DNA of 64,000 nt. Source: Synechocystis sp. PCC 7509 (GTDB lineage: Bacteria; Cyanobacteriota; Cyanobacteriia; Cyanobacteriales; Chroococcidiopsidaceae). Positions 45,618 through 54,252 of this stretch are shown here, piece after piece (the stretch's first letter is position 1; every line of letters begins with the position of its first letter). The DNA is taken from contig NZ_ALVU02000001.1 in assembly GCF_000332075.2 (NCBI RefSeq), forward strand, positions 1,445,193 to 1,509,192. The letters are read 5' to 3'. Both the position numbers and the translations under genes were made by a program. The notes beneath the pieces are model-generated. The model was not told where the DNA came from, searched no databases, and was given only the letters and a program-made list of their open reading frames with translations.

Positions 45618-47796
45618 GACAGCTATTAGATTTCATCCAAGGAATAGAAGGCGTAACGTTAGAAGCCGAAGCTGTAAGTATTACCTCTCCTTTGTCACTG
45701 ATTACCCATCCTTGAGCTTCCACTAGGGGCATTTTGTCAAGGTTTTGATTGGTGGGTGCAACTACCTTTACTTGCGGAGCAACTTCTCTTTCTGGCTTAC
45801 CCAAATCTGCTAAAGCCATGTCACTTCTAAAAGCTTCTTGAGGATTAGGTGGCAATCCGCCGCGTCCAGTGACGACAAACTTACTACCTCTAACTACGCT
45901 AGAAGAACAGCCTTGAGCAATCAATCCAGAAATATTAACAGGCTCGGTGGGTAGGGTTAGCAAGGCATTTTCGGGATCGTTTTCTAGCCTATCGATTTCG
46001 ACTACACCATCAATACCCTGTTCCGAGGAGGCAGTAATTTTACTATCAGGAGATAGAAATAGTCCTTGGGTAGTAATGCTAATGTTGCCGCCATTACCTG
46101 TACCATTAGCATTGGCGGTAATGTCGCTATTTTCTAGAGCCGTTAATAAGTCTGTAGAAATTGCAATATTACCCCCATTTCCTTTCCCTTGGGCGTTAGT
46201 AGATATTTCACTATTCCCTCTTAGTAAGAGTGAATTTAGACCATTTAGCGATATATTCCCGCCACCAGTACCTAATTTACTTGTAGCTGTAAATTTTCCT
46301 TGATTATTTAAACTAACAGTCGAAGCGGTGACTTCTAAGTTACCTGCATTACCTGTATTTTCACTACTGACACTAACTTCCGCGCCATCTCGAATTATCA
46401 ATGTCCCAGTTTTGAGAATTAAGTCACCAGCATTTCCAGAACCTTGAGTGGTAGTGGATAAGCCTGTCTTTTTGGATAAATTACCACCGATTAGCTCTAT
46501 AGATTCCGAGGCATTTATCGTTATATTTCCTCCTTGTCCTGTAGCTAATATAGTTTGATCCGGTAATAACACAACACTAGACTCTGTGGTAATTAAGCCT
46601 CTATCTCGAACAATCAACTTGCTAGTATTAACAGTGATGTCGCCTGCATTTCCAGAAGTAAAAGTTGCGCTTGACAAGCCACTAAACTCCTCAAGTTCTG
46701 AAATCCCACTGATTTCTACAGACTCGGAGGCATTTATCATGATATTTCCTCCGTTTCCCGTCCCTGGAATGAAATAGGGTGGTTCAAAAAGATAGAATCC
46801 ACTAGCTGCCGTTGATATTTGAGAACCATCTAGGACAATTAGCTTTTGAGCATTGATAACTACGTTGCCTCCATTTCCGGAGCCTTGAGTTTGAGCTAAA
46901 ATTTGCGAAGCATTGCTCAAAATTACATCTTTGCCTTGGATTTGAATACTGCCGCCGCTCTCACCACTAGCATCTAATGTAGATCCTTGAGATAAGCGAA
47001 TATCCTGAAAATTCTCTATCCCTTCATAGCCTAAAGTCCAACCTTGATTTGTGGTTTTTAAACTAACTAAACTTAAACTATTCACACTTCCTATTTCAAT
47101 TCGACCTTCTATTGCTGTTATATTTCCACCATCTAAATTAATATTGCCGCCCACCAAAGCTAAAGTTTTTCCGTTTGTGACTTGCAACCCAACAGGAATA
47201 AATAAGCTATTAACCATCCCATTTGGACTAGCTTGGGAGCGGTTAATAATTGCTGCCGGGTTTGAGCCAAATTGCAAGCCTACAGGAACACTTAAGGTTA
47301 GTAAAGGTGATAATTGAGGTTCTGTAGCACTAAACTGACTCCCATCAGCAAAATTGAGACTATTGGCTGTACTCGCCACAAAAGAGCCACGTATATCTAG
47401 ACTGGCATTTAGACCAAAAATAATCCCGTTAGGATTGAGCAAAAATAGATTGGCATTACCTAATACACCAAGCACTCCTTGAATATTAGATGGGTTACTT
47501 CCGGTCACTCGACCGATAATATTTTCAACTCCAACGGGGTTAGAAAAATAAGCTTTTTGTCCTTCAACGATATTGAATTGTTGAAAGCTGTGAAATAAGT
47601 TTTTGCCCCGGATTGCTCCATTGTCAATTTGTTCAACTAGAGGCTCAATTTGTCTAATTGTAGAGCTTTCAGAGCCTAAAGAGGTGTCGCTTTCGATTTG
47701 AGCAAGGGCAGTATGGTCAAAAGTTGCGATCGCTGTACATATTATCGAAAAAAATGCGACTTTTGTACTCCATGTCTTATAGTTAACTCGACTCAT
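45607..47796 (-). CDS. filamentous hemagglutinin N-terminal domain protein (TpsA)
   Basis: Secreted exoprotein of 729 residues. After a signal peptide (about 1-33) comes the TPS domain (about 45-170) with FHSFQQFNIVEGQKAYF, ENIIGRVTG and NLFLLNPNGIIFG motifs, then a beta-helical passenger of GNGGNI/GNAGD-type repeats (about 280-600). A short non-repetitive tail follows. It is short beside pathogen adhesins. Its stop overlaps the start of tpsB, so carrier and cargo are coupled. Cell-surface adhesion or contact is likely; the target is unknown. Confidence 0.93.
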   Translation of the reverse strand: MSRVNYKTWSTKVAFFSIICTAIATFDHTALAQIESDTSLGSESSTIRQIEPLVEQIDNGAIRGKNLFHSFQQFNIVEGQKAYFSNPVGVENIIGRVTGSNPSNIQGVLGVLGNANLFLLNPNGIIFGLNASLDIRGSFVASTANSLNFADGSQFSATEPQLSPLLTLSVPVGLQFGSNPAAIINRSQASPNGMVNSLFIPVGLQVTNGKTLALVGGNINLDGGNITAIEGRIEIGSVNSLSLVSLKTTNQGWTLGYEGIENFQDIRLSQGSTLDASGESGGSIQIQGKDVILSNASQILAQTQGSGNGGNVVINAQKLIVLDGSQISTAASGFYLFEPPYFIPGTGNGGNIMINASESVEISGISELEEFSGLSSATFTSGNAGDITVNTSKLIVRDRGLITTESSVVLLPDQTILATGQGGNITINASESIELIGGNLSKKTGLSTTTQGSGNAGDLILKTGTLIIRDGAEVSVSSENTGNAGNLEVTASTVSLNNQGKFTATSKLGTGGGNISLNGLNSLLLRGNSEISTNAQGKGNGGNIAISTDLLTALENSDITANANGTGNGGNISITTQGLFLSPDSKITASSEQGIDGVVEIDRLENDPENALLTLPTEPVNISGLIAQGCSSSVVRGSKFVVTGRGGLPPNPQEAFRSDMALADLGKPEREVAPQVKVVAPTNQNLDKMPLVEAQGWVISDKGEVILTASASNVTPSIPWMKSNSCHGS

Positions 47797-47889
47797 TACT
47801 ACTTTTGCCTTTAGAGAATGTTTTTAAAGGCCTTGAGTTGGTAGCTAAATTATTACCTACCAACTCATCCCTCCAAAAAGGGAAACTTT

Positions 47890-47929
47890 AAGCCCTTCTC
47901 TCTTTGTCAGGGGCTAGAGAGCAGGGCTT
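47890..47929 (-). terminator. stem-loop between the small Cys-tail gene and tpsA
   Basis: A 14-bp stem with one mismatch (47890-47903 with 47916-47929) and a 12-base loop. It lies 90 bp past the stop of the minus-strand gene at 48018 and about 95 bp ahead of tpsA. On the minus strand it is followed by TAAAGTTTCCCTTTTT. It may end the upstream message or act as a leader structure for tpsA. Confidence 0.6.
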
Positions 47930-48017
47930 TTGTATGGAAAGTTACAGACTTTAACTTTTCAAACATCCCTTTAAAGTACACCATACTAGATCGCGGCCCA
48001 AAACCAAAAATATCAAT

Positions 48018-48461
48018 CTAGATTGATACTTGGCAACACGGTTTAGGAAGACAAGGGCATCTTAGTGCCATCATCCCTACATCATTAATTTTAAACTCAA
48101 CAATCACAGGGTGTTCTTCCGAGATAGTTACATCGCGTTTCAATAAAATACTTTTAAAAGTAGGTAGCATTTCCGCTTTACTAAAAATCTCAACTATCTC
48201 TTGTCCAATAGTTTCATTTAGCTTTATTTGTTCCAGGACTTCTATATTGCTTCCGTTGGCTTGGTCCCAGTAACAGAGGGAACTTGATGAATCAAGCTCC
48301 CTTTGACAATGTAATAAAGTTTCGTCACCCCACTTAAATTTTACTGTAATGGGTTCGTTGGTTTGTATACCTTGAGTTTGTAACATTTTACTCAAGCCAA
48401 ACTCAATTTCAGCTCTAGTTAAAGCTTGGATTAATTCTGTAGCAACGTCATTATCTATCAT
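48018..48461 (-). CDS. hypothetical protein with Cys/Pro-rich C-terminal tail
   Basis: A 147-residue soluble protein that I do not recognise. Two similar halves are suggested: EPITVKFKWGDETLLHC (about 37-53) and HPVIVEFKINDVGMMALRC (about 117-135), each after an acidic, helical stretch. The last residues RCPCLPKPCCQVSI hold four Cys in a row of Pro turns, which suggests metal binding, disulfides or a modified peptide tail. No modifying enzyme is next to it. No signal peptide is visible. Confidence 0.65.
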   Translation of the reverse strand: MIDNDVATELIQALTRAEIEFGLSKMLQTQGIQTNEPITVKFKWGDETLLHCQRELDSSSSLCYWDQANGSNIEVLEQIKLNETIGQEIVEIFSKAEMLPTFKSILLKRDVTISEEHPVIVEFKINDVGMMALRCPCLPKPCCQVSI

Positions 48462-48796
48462 CTTTTCTGTTCTCCCAAATAGATTAATTTTACGAAGTCA
48501 AATTGTACTAATAGCAATGGTGATATTTACTGTAAAATGCTTGTACAACTTAAAATAGTAAAATGCAAATTTTACTAAGCTTATTTACTATCAATTAAGT
48601 TTTTCAAACTATTGAGACTATTTAACAAGTAGTACAATTTATTTCTAATACAGCAGGAATTTAGGCAATTTCGGATAATTTTGTCCAATTATTACTTGAG
48701 TTTGCGGGCGATCGCACTCCAACCTATACGTCAGAATCTGGCTAAGGCGAAATTTTTAGGCGATCGCTCTCAAAATAAGGTTCTAGAAACCAAGAT
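48462..48796. other. 335-bp intergenic region without a gene
   Basis: AT-rich spacer between two minus-strand genes, with two HIP1 octamers near 48708 and 48761. Repeated short TAAAATGC/AAATTTTACT words occur around 48530-48580. No RNA gene, terminator with T-run or small gene was recognised. It should contain the promoter for the small Cys-tail protein gene. Confidence 0.55.
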
Positions 48797-50029
48797 TTAA
48801 ATTGCTTCTACAGCAACAATAGCAGCTTCAAGAGCGATCGCCACGTGCGTCCAATGAGTCCCCCCCTGACAAAACACTACATAGGGTTCTCGCAAAGGGC
48901 CATCAGCAGAAAATTCGGAGGTACTACCATCAATAAATGTGCCGCCAGCCATTACCAACAAGCTCTCGTAACCCGGCATTTCTCCCGGAACGGGGTCTAA
49001 GTAGGAACCGATGGGAGAATGCTGTTGGATCGCCTTGCAGAAGGCAATTAGTTTTTGCGGCGAACCCAGTTTAATTGCTTGAATCACATCCCGTCTAGGA
49101 GACATTGGTAAGGGATTAACAGGATAACCAAGCTTGTCAAATACGTAAGCTGTTAAGTGATTGCCTTTAATTGCTTCTCCTACCATTTGCGGCGCAAGAA
49201 AAAGCCCTTGAAAAAGCAGCCGATTTTGGTCAAAGGTTGCGCCACCATAACTACCAATTCCCGGAGCAGTCAAGCGGCAGGCAGCAGCCTCTACTAAGTC
49301 AGCGCGACCCGCAACGTAGCCACCAGCCGTCACAATTGTGCCGCCAGGATTTTTAATTAGCGATCCCGCCATCAAATCCGCTCCTACGGCAGTGGGTTCT
49401 TTGTCTTCGATAAATTCCCCATAGCAGTTATCGACAAAACAAATAGTATTAGGATTTTGCTGTTTAACGATCGCCACAATTTTTTCTATATCGTTAATAG
49501 ATAAGCTAAAGCGCCAAGAATAACCGCAGGATCGCTGAATTAAAACAAGCTTTGTGCGATCGCTCACTCCTTGTTTTAAATTTTCCCAAGCGATCGTTCC
49601 TTCGGGAGTTAGATCCAATTGGCGGTAACTAATGCCAAAATCTAATAGTGAACCTTGTCCGTTACCTCGGATACCAATCACTTCCTCTAATGTGTCGTAA
49701 GGAGTACCAGCTACTGCTAACATCTCATCCCCAGGACGGAGAACGCCAAACAAAGCACAGGCGATCGCGTGAGTGCCAGAAACAAACTGCACTCGCACGG
49801 CGGCGGCTTCTGCGCCCATTACTTGAGCAAATACTTGATCTAAAGTTTCCCGTCCTAGGTCATCATGTCCGTAGCCACTTACTCCGGCAAAATGATGAAC
49901 CCCTACCCGGTGATCACGGAAAGATGCTAAAACTTTTTGGAGATTTTGCTTGACCTGAGAGTCAATTTTATAAAAAATAGGAAATAGTGCTTGTTCTGCT
50001 GAACTTAGCACCTGGGCGCTGTTAATCAT
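48797..50029 (-). CDS. methionine gamma-lyase family PLP protein (YnbB/aluminium-resistance type)
   Basis: A 410-residue PLP enzyme of the Cys/Met metabolism superfamily, in the branch often annotated as aluminum resistance protein. Visible are FVSGTHAIACALFGVLRPGDEML (about 83-105), the CFVDNCYGEFIEDKEPTAVGADLMAGSLIKNPGG segment with Asp and the PLP Lys (about 197-230), and PIGSYLDPVPGEMPGYES near the C-terminus. Gamma-lyase activity is assumed by family only. It is divergent from the desaturase gene, 81 bp away. Confidence 0.88.
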   Translation of the reverse strand: MINSAQVLSSAEQALFPIFYKIDSQVKQNLQKVLASFRDHRVGVHHFAGVSGYGHDDLGRETLDQVFAQVMGAEAAAVRVQFVSGTHAIACALFGVLRPGDEMLAVAGTPYDTLEEVIGIRGNGQGSLLDFGISYRQLDLTPEGTIAWENLKQGVSDRTKLVLIQRSCGYSWRFSLSINDIEKIVAIVKQQNPNTICFVDNCYGEFIEDKEPTAVGADLMAGSLIKNPGGTIVTAGGYVAGRADLVEAAACRLTAPGIGSYGGATFDQNRLLFQGLFLAPQMVGEAIKGNHLTAYVFDKLGYPVNPLPMSPRRDVIQAIKLGSPQKLIAFCKAIQQHSPIGSYLDPVPGEMPGYESLLVMAGGTFIDGSTSEFSADGPLREPYVVFCQGGTHWTHVAIALEAAIVAVEAI

Positions 50030-50110
50030 GACTTTTTTCGCAATCGAGATTAGTGAACTATTTATAAATTCACGTAAGATCGGTAAGACTATTCGTATTA
50101 AGGGTACTGC

Positions 50111-50935
50111 ATGACGATTGCCACCTCAACCAAACCCACACTCAACTGGGTAAATATCACTTTTTTCGCGGCTCTACATATTGGCGCATTATTTGCCCTA
50201 CTTCCCAGCAATTTTAACTGGAGAGCAGTAGGCGTTGCCTTCTTTCTATACTGGGTAACTGGAGGCTTGGGGATTACTCTAGGATTCCACCGCCTAGTTA
50301 CTCACCGCAGCTTTCAAACTCCTAAGTGGCTAGAGTATTTTCTAGCTCTTTGCGGAACCCTTGCTTGTCAAGGTGGCCCTTTTGAATGGATTGGAATGCA
50401 CCGTATACATCACTTGCATTCTGACCAAGACTTAGATCCGCACGATTCTAATAAAGGTTTTTGGTGGAGTCACTTAGGTTGGATGATTCACCACGCCCCT
50501 GCTCAAGACGAAATTTCCCGCTATATCAAAGATATTTCTGACGATCCTGTTTATCAGTTTTATCAAAAGAATATGATCGGGATTCAAGTTGCTTTAGGAG
50601 TAATACTTTTACTCCTCGGCGGCTGGTCTTTTGTAGTTTGGGGAATTTTCGCCCGTGTAGTAGTGGTTTATCACTGCACTTGGCTAGTAAATAGCGCAAC
50701 TCACAAGTTCGGTTATCGCAGTCACGAATCTGGAGATAATTCTACTAACTGTTGGTGGGTAGCTTTACTGGTATTCGGTGAAGGTTGGCACAATAATCAC
50801 CATGCTTTTCAGTATTCGGCTCGTCATGGTTTGCAGTGGTGGGAATTCGATTTAACTTGGCTAACTATTCGATTGCTGCAAACTTTAGGTTTAGCAACAA
50901 ACGTTAAACTAGCGGCAATACCTGTAAAAGAGTAG
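50111..50935 (+). CDS. desC: acyl-lipid/acyl-CoA delta-9-type fatty acid desaturase
   Basis: Membrane di-iron desaturase of 274 residues with the three histidine boxes HRLVTH (about 60-65), HRIHH (about 96-100) and HNNHH (about 229-233), plus four hydrophobic spans. This box pattern is that of DesC delta-9 desaturases, which place the first double bond in C16/C18 acyl chains. It stands alone, followed by a bidirectional terminator before the cpc operon. No cold-response element was identified. Confidence 0.93.
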   Translation: MTIATSTKPTLNWVNITFFAALHIGALFALLPSNFNWRAVGVAFFLYWVTGGLGITLGFHRLVTHRSFQTPKWLEYFLALCGTLACQGGPFEWIGMHRIHHLHSDQDLDPHDSNKGFWWSHLGWMIHHAPAQDEISRYIKDISDDPVYQFYQKNMIGIQVALGVILLLLGGWSFVVWGIFARVVVVYHCTWLVNSATHKFGYRSHESGDNSTNCWWVALLVFGEGWHNNHHAFQYSARHGLQWWEFDLTWLTIRLLQTLGLATNVKLAAIPVKE

Positions 50936-51006
50936 ATTCTAGCTTGTTAGGCTGGGCATCAAACTTAAAACAAAAAATTTGTCTGCCTTTTTTAGTCCGT
51001 AGATTA

Positions 51007-51042
51007 AATAAAAAGTCGCTTCACCTTCTGGAGCGGCTTTTT
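51007..51042. terminator. bidirectional rho-independent terminator between desC and cpcG
   Basis: AAAAAGTCGCT and AGCGGCTTTTTT flank a loop of about 11 bases, giving a hairpin with A-run on one side and T-run on the other. It can therefore stop both desC (plus) and the end of the cpc operon (minus). One G-T type mismatch lies in the stem. Confidence 0.75.
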
Positions 51043-51170
51043 TACTGGCACAAAATACAACTGGGTTTAGCCTTTGCTAAAACTTGATAACAAACCAATA
51101 TTGGCTATTTACCAAATTAAAACAGAAACTAAACCCAGTGAAGACACGCTAATTAAATTATCCTAATTTT

Positions 51171-51947
51171 CTAGCGTCTGCCCCGTACCGGAACTAAGCT
51201 TAAGTAATCCAAGTCAAAAGCCGAGACTTTCTGCGCGTAGTTATTTTTTGTATTAACGGCGGCTGCCATTTCGCGGTATTTGCCGGGATCTCCTTCGGGA
51301 AGACGGCGTTCTTTGTTCTTGCGGCTGTAGTATTCGTCCAAGGTAAAACGCCAATCGGTCTTGACTGTGCCTACTTGTTCGCGGTAATCTTCGCCGTAAC
51401 GAGGAGTTACCAGGTTAAATGGTCGTCCTTCCATCCGCTTGCGTTGGTAAGGTACAACGTTGTCGCCAAAAGCGTCGGTATACTCTGGAGAATCGATTAA
51501 GGCATCTACAAAGCCATAGAAACCCAAAGTCCCAATTTTAATTGACCAAGCAATTTCTTCAGCTTTGTTGTAAGCACAACGACCCAAAAAGCGCTTGAGA
51601 CAAATATCAACTAAACGATAGTTATTGTTAACGCCAACAACTAATTCGTAAAACCGCGCAGATTTTGCAAGTCCCCGGATAAAGTCGCGGATGGTAATGC
51701 TGCGATTTTTTACTTGGGATTCTAGTTGAATTTGACGGTTAGCTTTCAGGGTTTCGTGTTCGCTAAAAACTTGGCGATAGGTTGCCCAAATTATCTCTTG
51801 AAGCGCGGTAGCTGAATCTGCGTCTTCAATCCGATAGATGTAAGGTGTGTCCTCATCAAGGTCTGCCTTACCGAAGCTGGCGACGCGATGATTTTGAGTT
51901 GTTGGCTTGTATTCAAGCAACGGTAGTTCCATGCTGCTTTTCTCCAT
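51171..51947 (-). CDS. cpcG: phycobilisome rod-core linker CpcG (third copy)
   Basis: A 258-residue linker joining phycocyanin rods to the allophycocyanin core. The N-terminal linker domain (about 15-190) has the repeat-family motifs [41 protein letters not shown] and [22 protein letters not shown]. The tail from about 195 is specific to this copy and has no membrane helix, so it is not the CpcL type. It is the last gene of the cpc operon, 33 bp after the second cpcG. It resembles Nostoc CpcG4 by size; that match is inferred. Confidence 0.92.
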   Translation of the reverse strand: MEKSSMELPLLEYKPTTQNHRVASFGKADLDEDTPYIYRIEDADSATALQEIIWATYRQVFSEHETLKANRQIQLESQVKNRSITIRDFIRGLAKSARFYELVVGVNNNYRLVDICLKRFLGRCAYNKAEEIAWSIKIGTLGFYGFVDALIDSPEYTDAFGDNVVPYQRKRMEGRPFNLVTPRYGEDYREQVGTVKTDWRFTLDEYYSRKNKERRLPEGDPGKYREMAAAVNTKNNYAQKVSAFDLDYLSLVPVRGRR

Positions 51948-51980
51948 TAAATAGGGTGAATAATGTAGTCAAAACGACTT

Positions 51981-52721
51981 TTATAACCGAGTAGGAAAGC
52001 TCGCCGAAGGATTAATTGAAACGGCGGCTTCTTTATTATCTCGCGTCATGTCAGGAATTTGAATGTTAGCTGTTTGAACGGGTTGAGGAACAACAACGCG
52101 GATACTGAGGCTTTTTGCCATATCCATAAAGTTGTTGATATCGCCCCACTTGTAGCGCTCCGTTTCTAGTTTGTCACGCCAGTAGTTGCCATAGCGAGGG
52201 GTAACTAAGTTAGTTGGTCTATCTTTGTAACGGCGGCGTTGGAAGGGTACGGTATTATCGCCAAAGCTACTACGATATTCTTCACTATCGATTAAAGCAT
52301 CTACAAAGCTACCCCATCCTAGAGTTGCAACTTTTATTGACCAAGCAATTTCTTCTTCTTGGTTGTAAGGCGCTCTCCCTAGTAAGCGTTTGAGACATAA
52401 TTCCACTAAGCGGTAGTTGGAATTGGTTTCTACTACTAAGTTGCGGAAAGCATCAGACTTTGCTATTCCTCGGATAAAATCGCGGACGCTAATCGAGCGG
52501 TTTTTTAGCTGCGATTCTAGCTGAACTTGGCGGTTAAACTGTAAAATTTGGTGTTCGCTGAGAACTTGGCGGTAAGCGGCGTTGATTAAGTCTAGTACGT
52601 CGTTGGGATTTGAGCAGTCTTCAATCCGGTAAATCCAGGGCGTATCTTCGTTGGATACTTCGTAGCCAGCAACGCGCTGATTTTGGGAAGAAGGTTTGTA
52701 GTCAAGTAAAGGGATTGACAT
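51981..52721 (-). CDS. cpcG: phycobilisome rod-core linker CpcG (second copy)
   Basis: A 246-residue rod-core linker with the same domain (about 12-185): ISVRDFIRGIAKSDAFRN, NYRLVELCLKRLLGRAPYNQEEE and [19 protein letters not shown]. The C-terminal tail (about 190-246) is Pro/Val/Asn rich and soluble. Size and position suggest Nostoc CpcG2. It lies between two paralogues with gaps of 33 and 39 bp. Different tails probably fix each CpcG to a different core site or rod type. Confidence 0.92.
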   Translation of the reverse strand: MSIPLLDYKPSSQNQRVAGYEVSNEDTPWIYRIEDCSNPNDVLDLINAAYRQVLSEHQILQFNRQVQLESQLKNRSISVRDFIRGIAKSDAFRNLVVETNSNYRLVELCLKRLLGRAPYNQEEEIAWSIKVATLGWGSFVDALIDSEEYRSSFGDNTVPFQRRRYKDRPTNLVTPRYGNYWRDKLETERYKWGDINNFMDMAKSLSIRVVVPQPVQTANIQIPDMTRDNKEAAVSINPSASFPTRL

Positions 52722-52760
52722 GGTAATAACTACGGGTGAGTTTTGCTGTGAACAAATTGC

Positions 52761-53603
52761 CTATACCTTGGGGTTCGCTGCGGGGATGTAGCGGTAGGGT
52801 AAGGCGGCTTCTTTGGGCTTTACGGTACGTTCTATCGAATTTTGTCCTTGAGTCATATCGAGAAGTTCCATATTTTTGACTTGGGACGTAACGGAGGCGA
52901 TGGTGCGCTGGTAGTTGTTTTCGGTAAGTAAAAGCCCTCCAGCCATAGACATAAAGTTGCTAGGAATAGCTTTTCTGACTACTTCTTTGGTAACTTCTCC
53001 CGTTTGGCGGGTTTGATAGAAGGAACGCCCACCGATCGCTCGCAAAGATTGGCGATCGCGGAAATCATTGCCATAGCGAGGATTAACTAGGTTAAAGGGG
53101 CGATCTTTATAACGGCGACGTTGGTAAGGAATAATATCGTTACCGAAGTTTTCGCGGTATTCCTCACTGTCTACCACTGCGTCTATAAAGCCATGTAAGC
53201 CGCGAGTAGCAATAACAATTGACCACGCGATTTGCTCGTCTTGATCGTAACTAGCGCGTCCCAAAAACCGCTTAAAAGTGATATCTACCAAGCGATAGTT
53301 AGAATTTGTCTCCCCAACTAATTCCCGGTAGACTTCCGACTTACCCAATCCCCGGATAAAATCGCGCACTGTAATCGCCCGATTGCGTAATTGCGATTCT
53401 AGGTATAGTTGGCGGTAACTTTCTAAAATTAAATGTTCGCTGAAAATTTGCCGATAACCTGCCCAAATTAGATCGTTAATGTCTGTACCGGTGGTAGCAT
53501 CGGCAGCGCGATAAATTCTTGGTTTATCTTCGTCGGGGACTTCATAGCCTTCAACGCGCTGGTTTTGCGTTTTTGGTGTAACTTCAAGTAATGGTATTGA
53601 CAT
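52761..53603 (-). CDS. cpcG: phycobilisome rod-core linker CpcG (first copy)
   Basis: A 280-residue linker with MSIPLLEVTPKTQNQRVEGY at the start, ITVRDFIRGLGKSEVYRE and VDITFKRFLGRASYDQDEQ in the linker domain, and a long soluble tail ending ALPYRYIPAANPKV that should bind the core. The size equals that of Nostoc CpcG1, the main rod-core linker. It follows cpcF by 17 bp, in the usual cpcBACDEFG order. Confidence 0.93.
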   Translation of the reverse strand: MSIPLLEVTPKTQNQRVEGYEVPDEDKPRIYRAADATTGTDINDLIWAGYRQIFSEHLILESYRQLYLESQLRNRAITVRDFIRGLGKSEVYRELVGETNSNYRLVDITFKRFLGRASYDQDEQIAWSIVIATRGLHGFIDAVVDSEEYRENFGNDIIPYQRRRYKDRPFNLVNPRYGNDFRDRQSLRAIGGRSFYQTRQTGEVTKEVVRKAIPSNFMSMAGGLLLTENNYQRTIASVTSQVKNMELLDMTQGQNSIERTVKPKEAALPYRYIPAANPKV

Positions 53604-53620
53604 AATAAATTGACCTGTTT

Positions 53621-54241
53621 TTATACTTGAGATAAAACTTGTTGCGCCCAGTGGAGGCGCGATCGCACTCCTACATCCGATTCCGTTTGACTTTGCCCGT
53701 CAAAATGACTCGTTATTTGCGCTTTTAATTCGGGAATCTTTGCTAGTGCTTGCAATCCCACCGTCGCCGCGTAACGAATTGACCAATCAGTATCGCCGGA
53801 GATTGATAAAAGCGTTGCCATTGCTTGCTGTTGAGCCGGATAAACCTGCTCTGGGTTCAGTCGATCCCATTGCAACCTTCCTAGACCAATAGCTGACCCC
53901 CGACGGACGCTAGGCGCAAAATCTGTAGTGGCCGCATTGATAAATAACTCTAGAGCGCGGGGGTCGCAAATCGCGGCTAATGCCCGAATTGAATACGCTC
54001 TTGCTCCATAGTTGTACTCATCTAATTGTTCCATTAATGGTTGCACGGAATCCGTGCCTAGTTCAATTAGTCCAGCTACGGCGGCGATCGCGGCGGCGGG
54101 GTTGTTATACCCCAATACAGCAATTAAAGTAGAAATTGCCTGTTTATCCTTAACGGCTACCAAAGCCTGCACTGCTGCCACTAATTGGGCAGGTTCAGAC
54201 GCTTGTTCGACGGATTGGATTAGTTCTTGTAGGGCTGTCAT
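53621..54241 (-). CDS. cpcF: phycocyanin alpha phycocyanobilin lyase subunit CpcF
   Basis: A 206-residue HEAT-like repeat protein (ISTLIAVLGYNNPAAAIAAVAGLIELG and similar repeats through about 190). With CpcE it forms the lyase that attaches phycocyanobilin to Cys84 of CpcA. It begins 11 bp after the cpcE stop, the expected order. PecF isomerase-lyase is unlikely because there is no phycoerythrocyanin gene here and the NHCQGN-type isomerase motif is not seen. Confidence 0.9.
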   Translation of the reverse strand: MTALQELIQSVEQASEPAQLVAAVQALVAVKDKQAISTLIAVLGYNNPAAAIAAVAGLIELGTDSVQPLMEQLDEYNYGARAYSIRALAAICDPRALELFINAATTDFAPSVRRGSAIGLGRLQWDRLNPEQVYPAQQQAMATLLSISGDTDWSIRYAATVGLQALAKIPELKAQITSHFDGQSQTESDVGVRSRLHWAQQVLSQV

Positions 54242-54252
54242 TGAAAATTAGC

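Noticed and set aside
45947-46303. Plus-strand open frame inside tpsA
   Set aside because: Antisense shadow of the Gly/Asn repeat region of tpsA; its Pro/Leu-rich composition is what repeat codons give on the other strand.
48018-48461. RiPP precursor with Cys-rich core peptide
   Set aside because: The tail is suggestive, but no lanthipeptide synthetase, radical SAM, cyclodehydratase or peptidase-transporter gene is adjacent, so it is not called as one.
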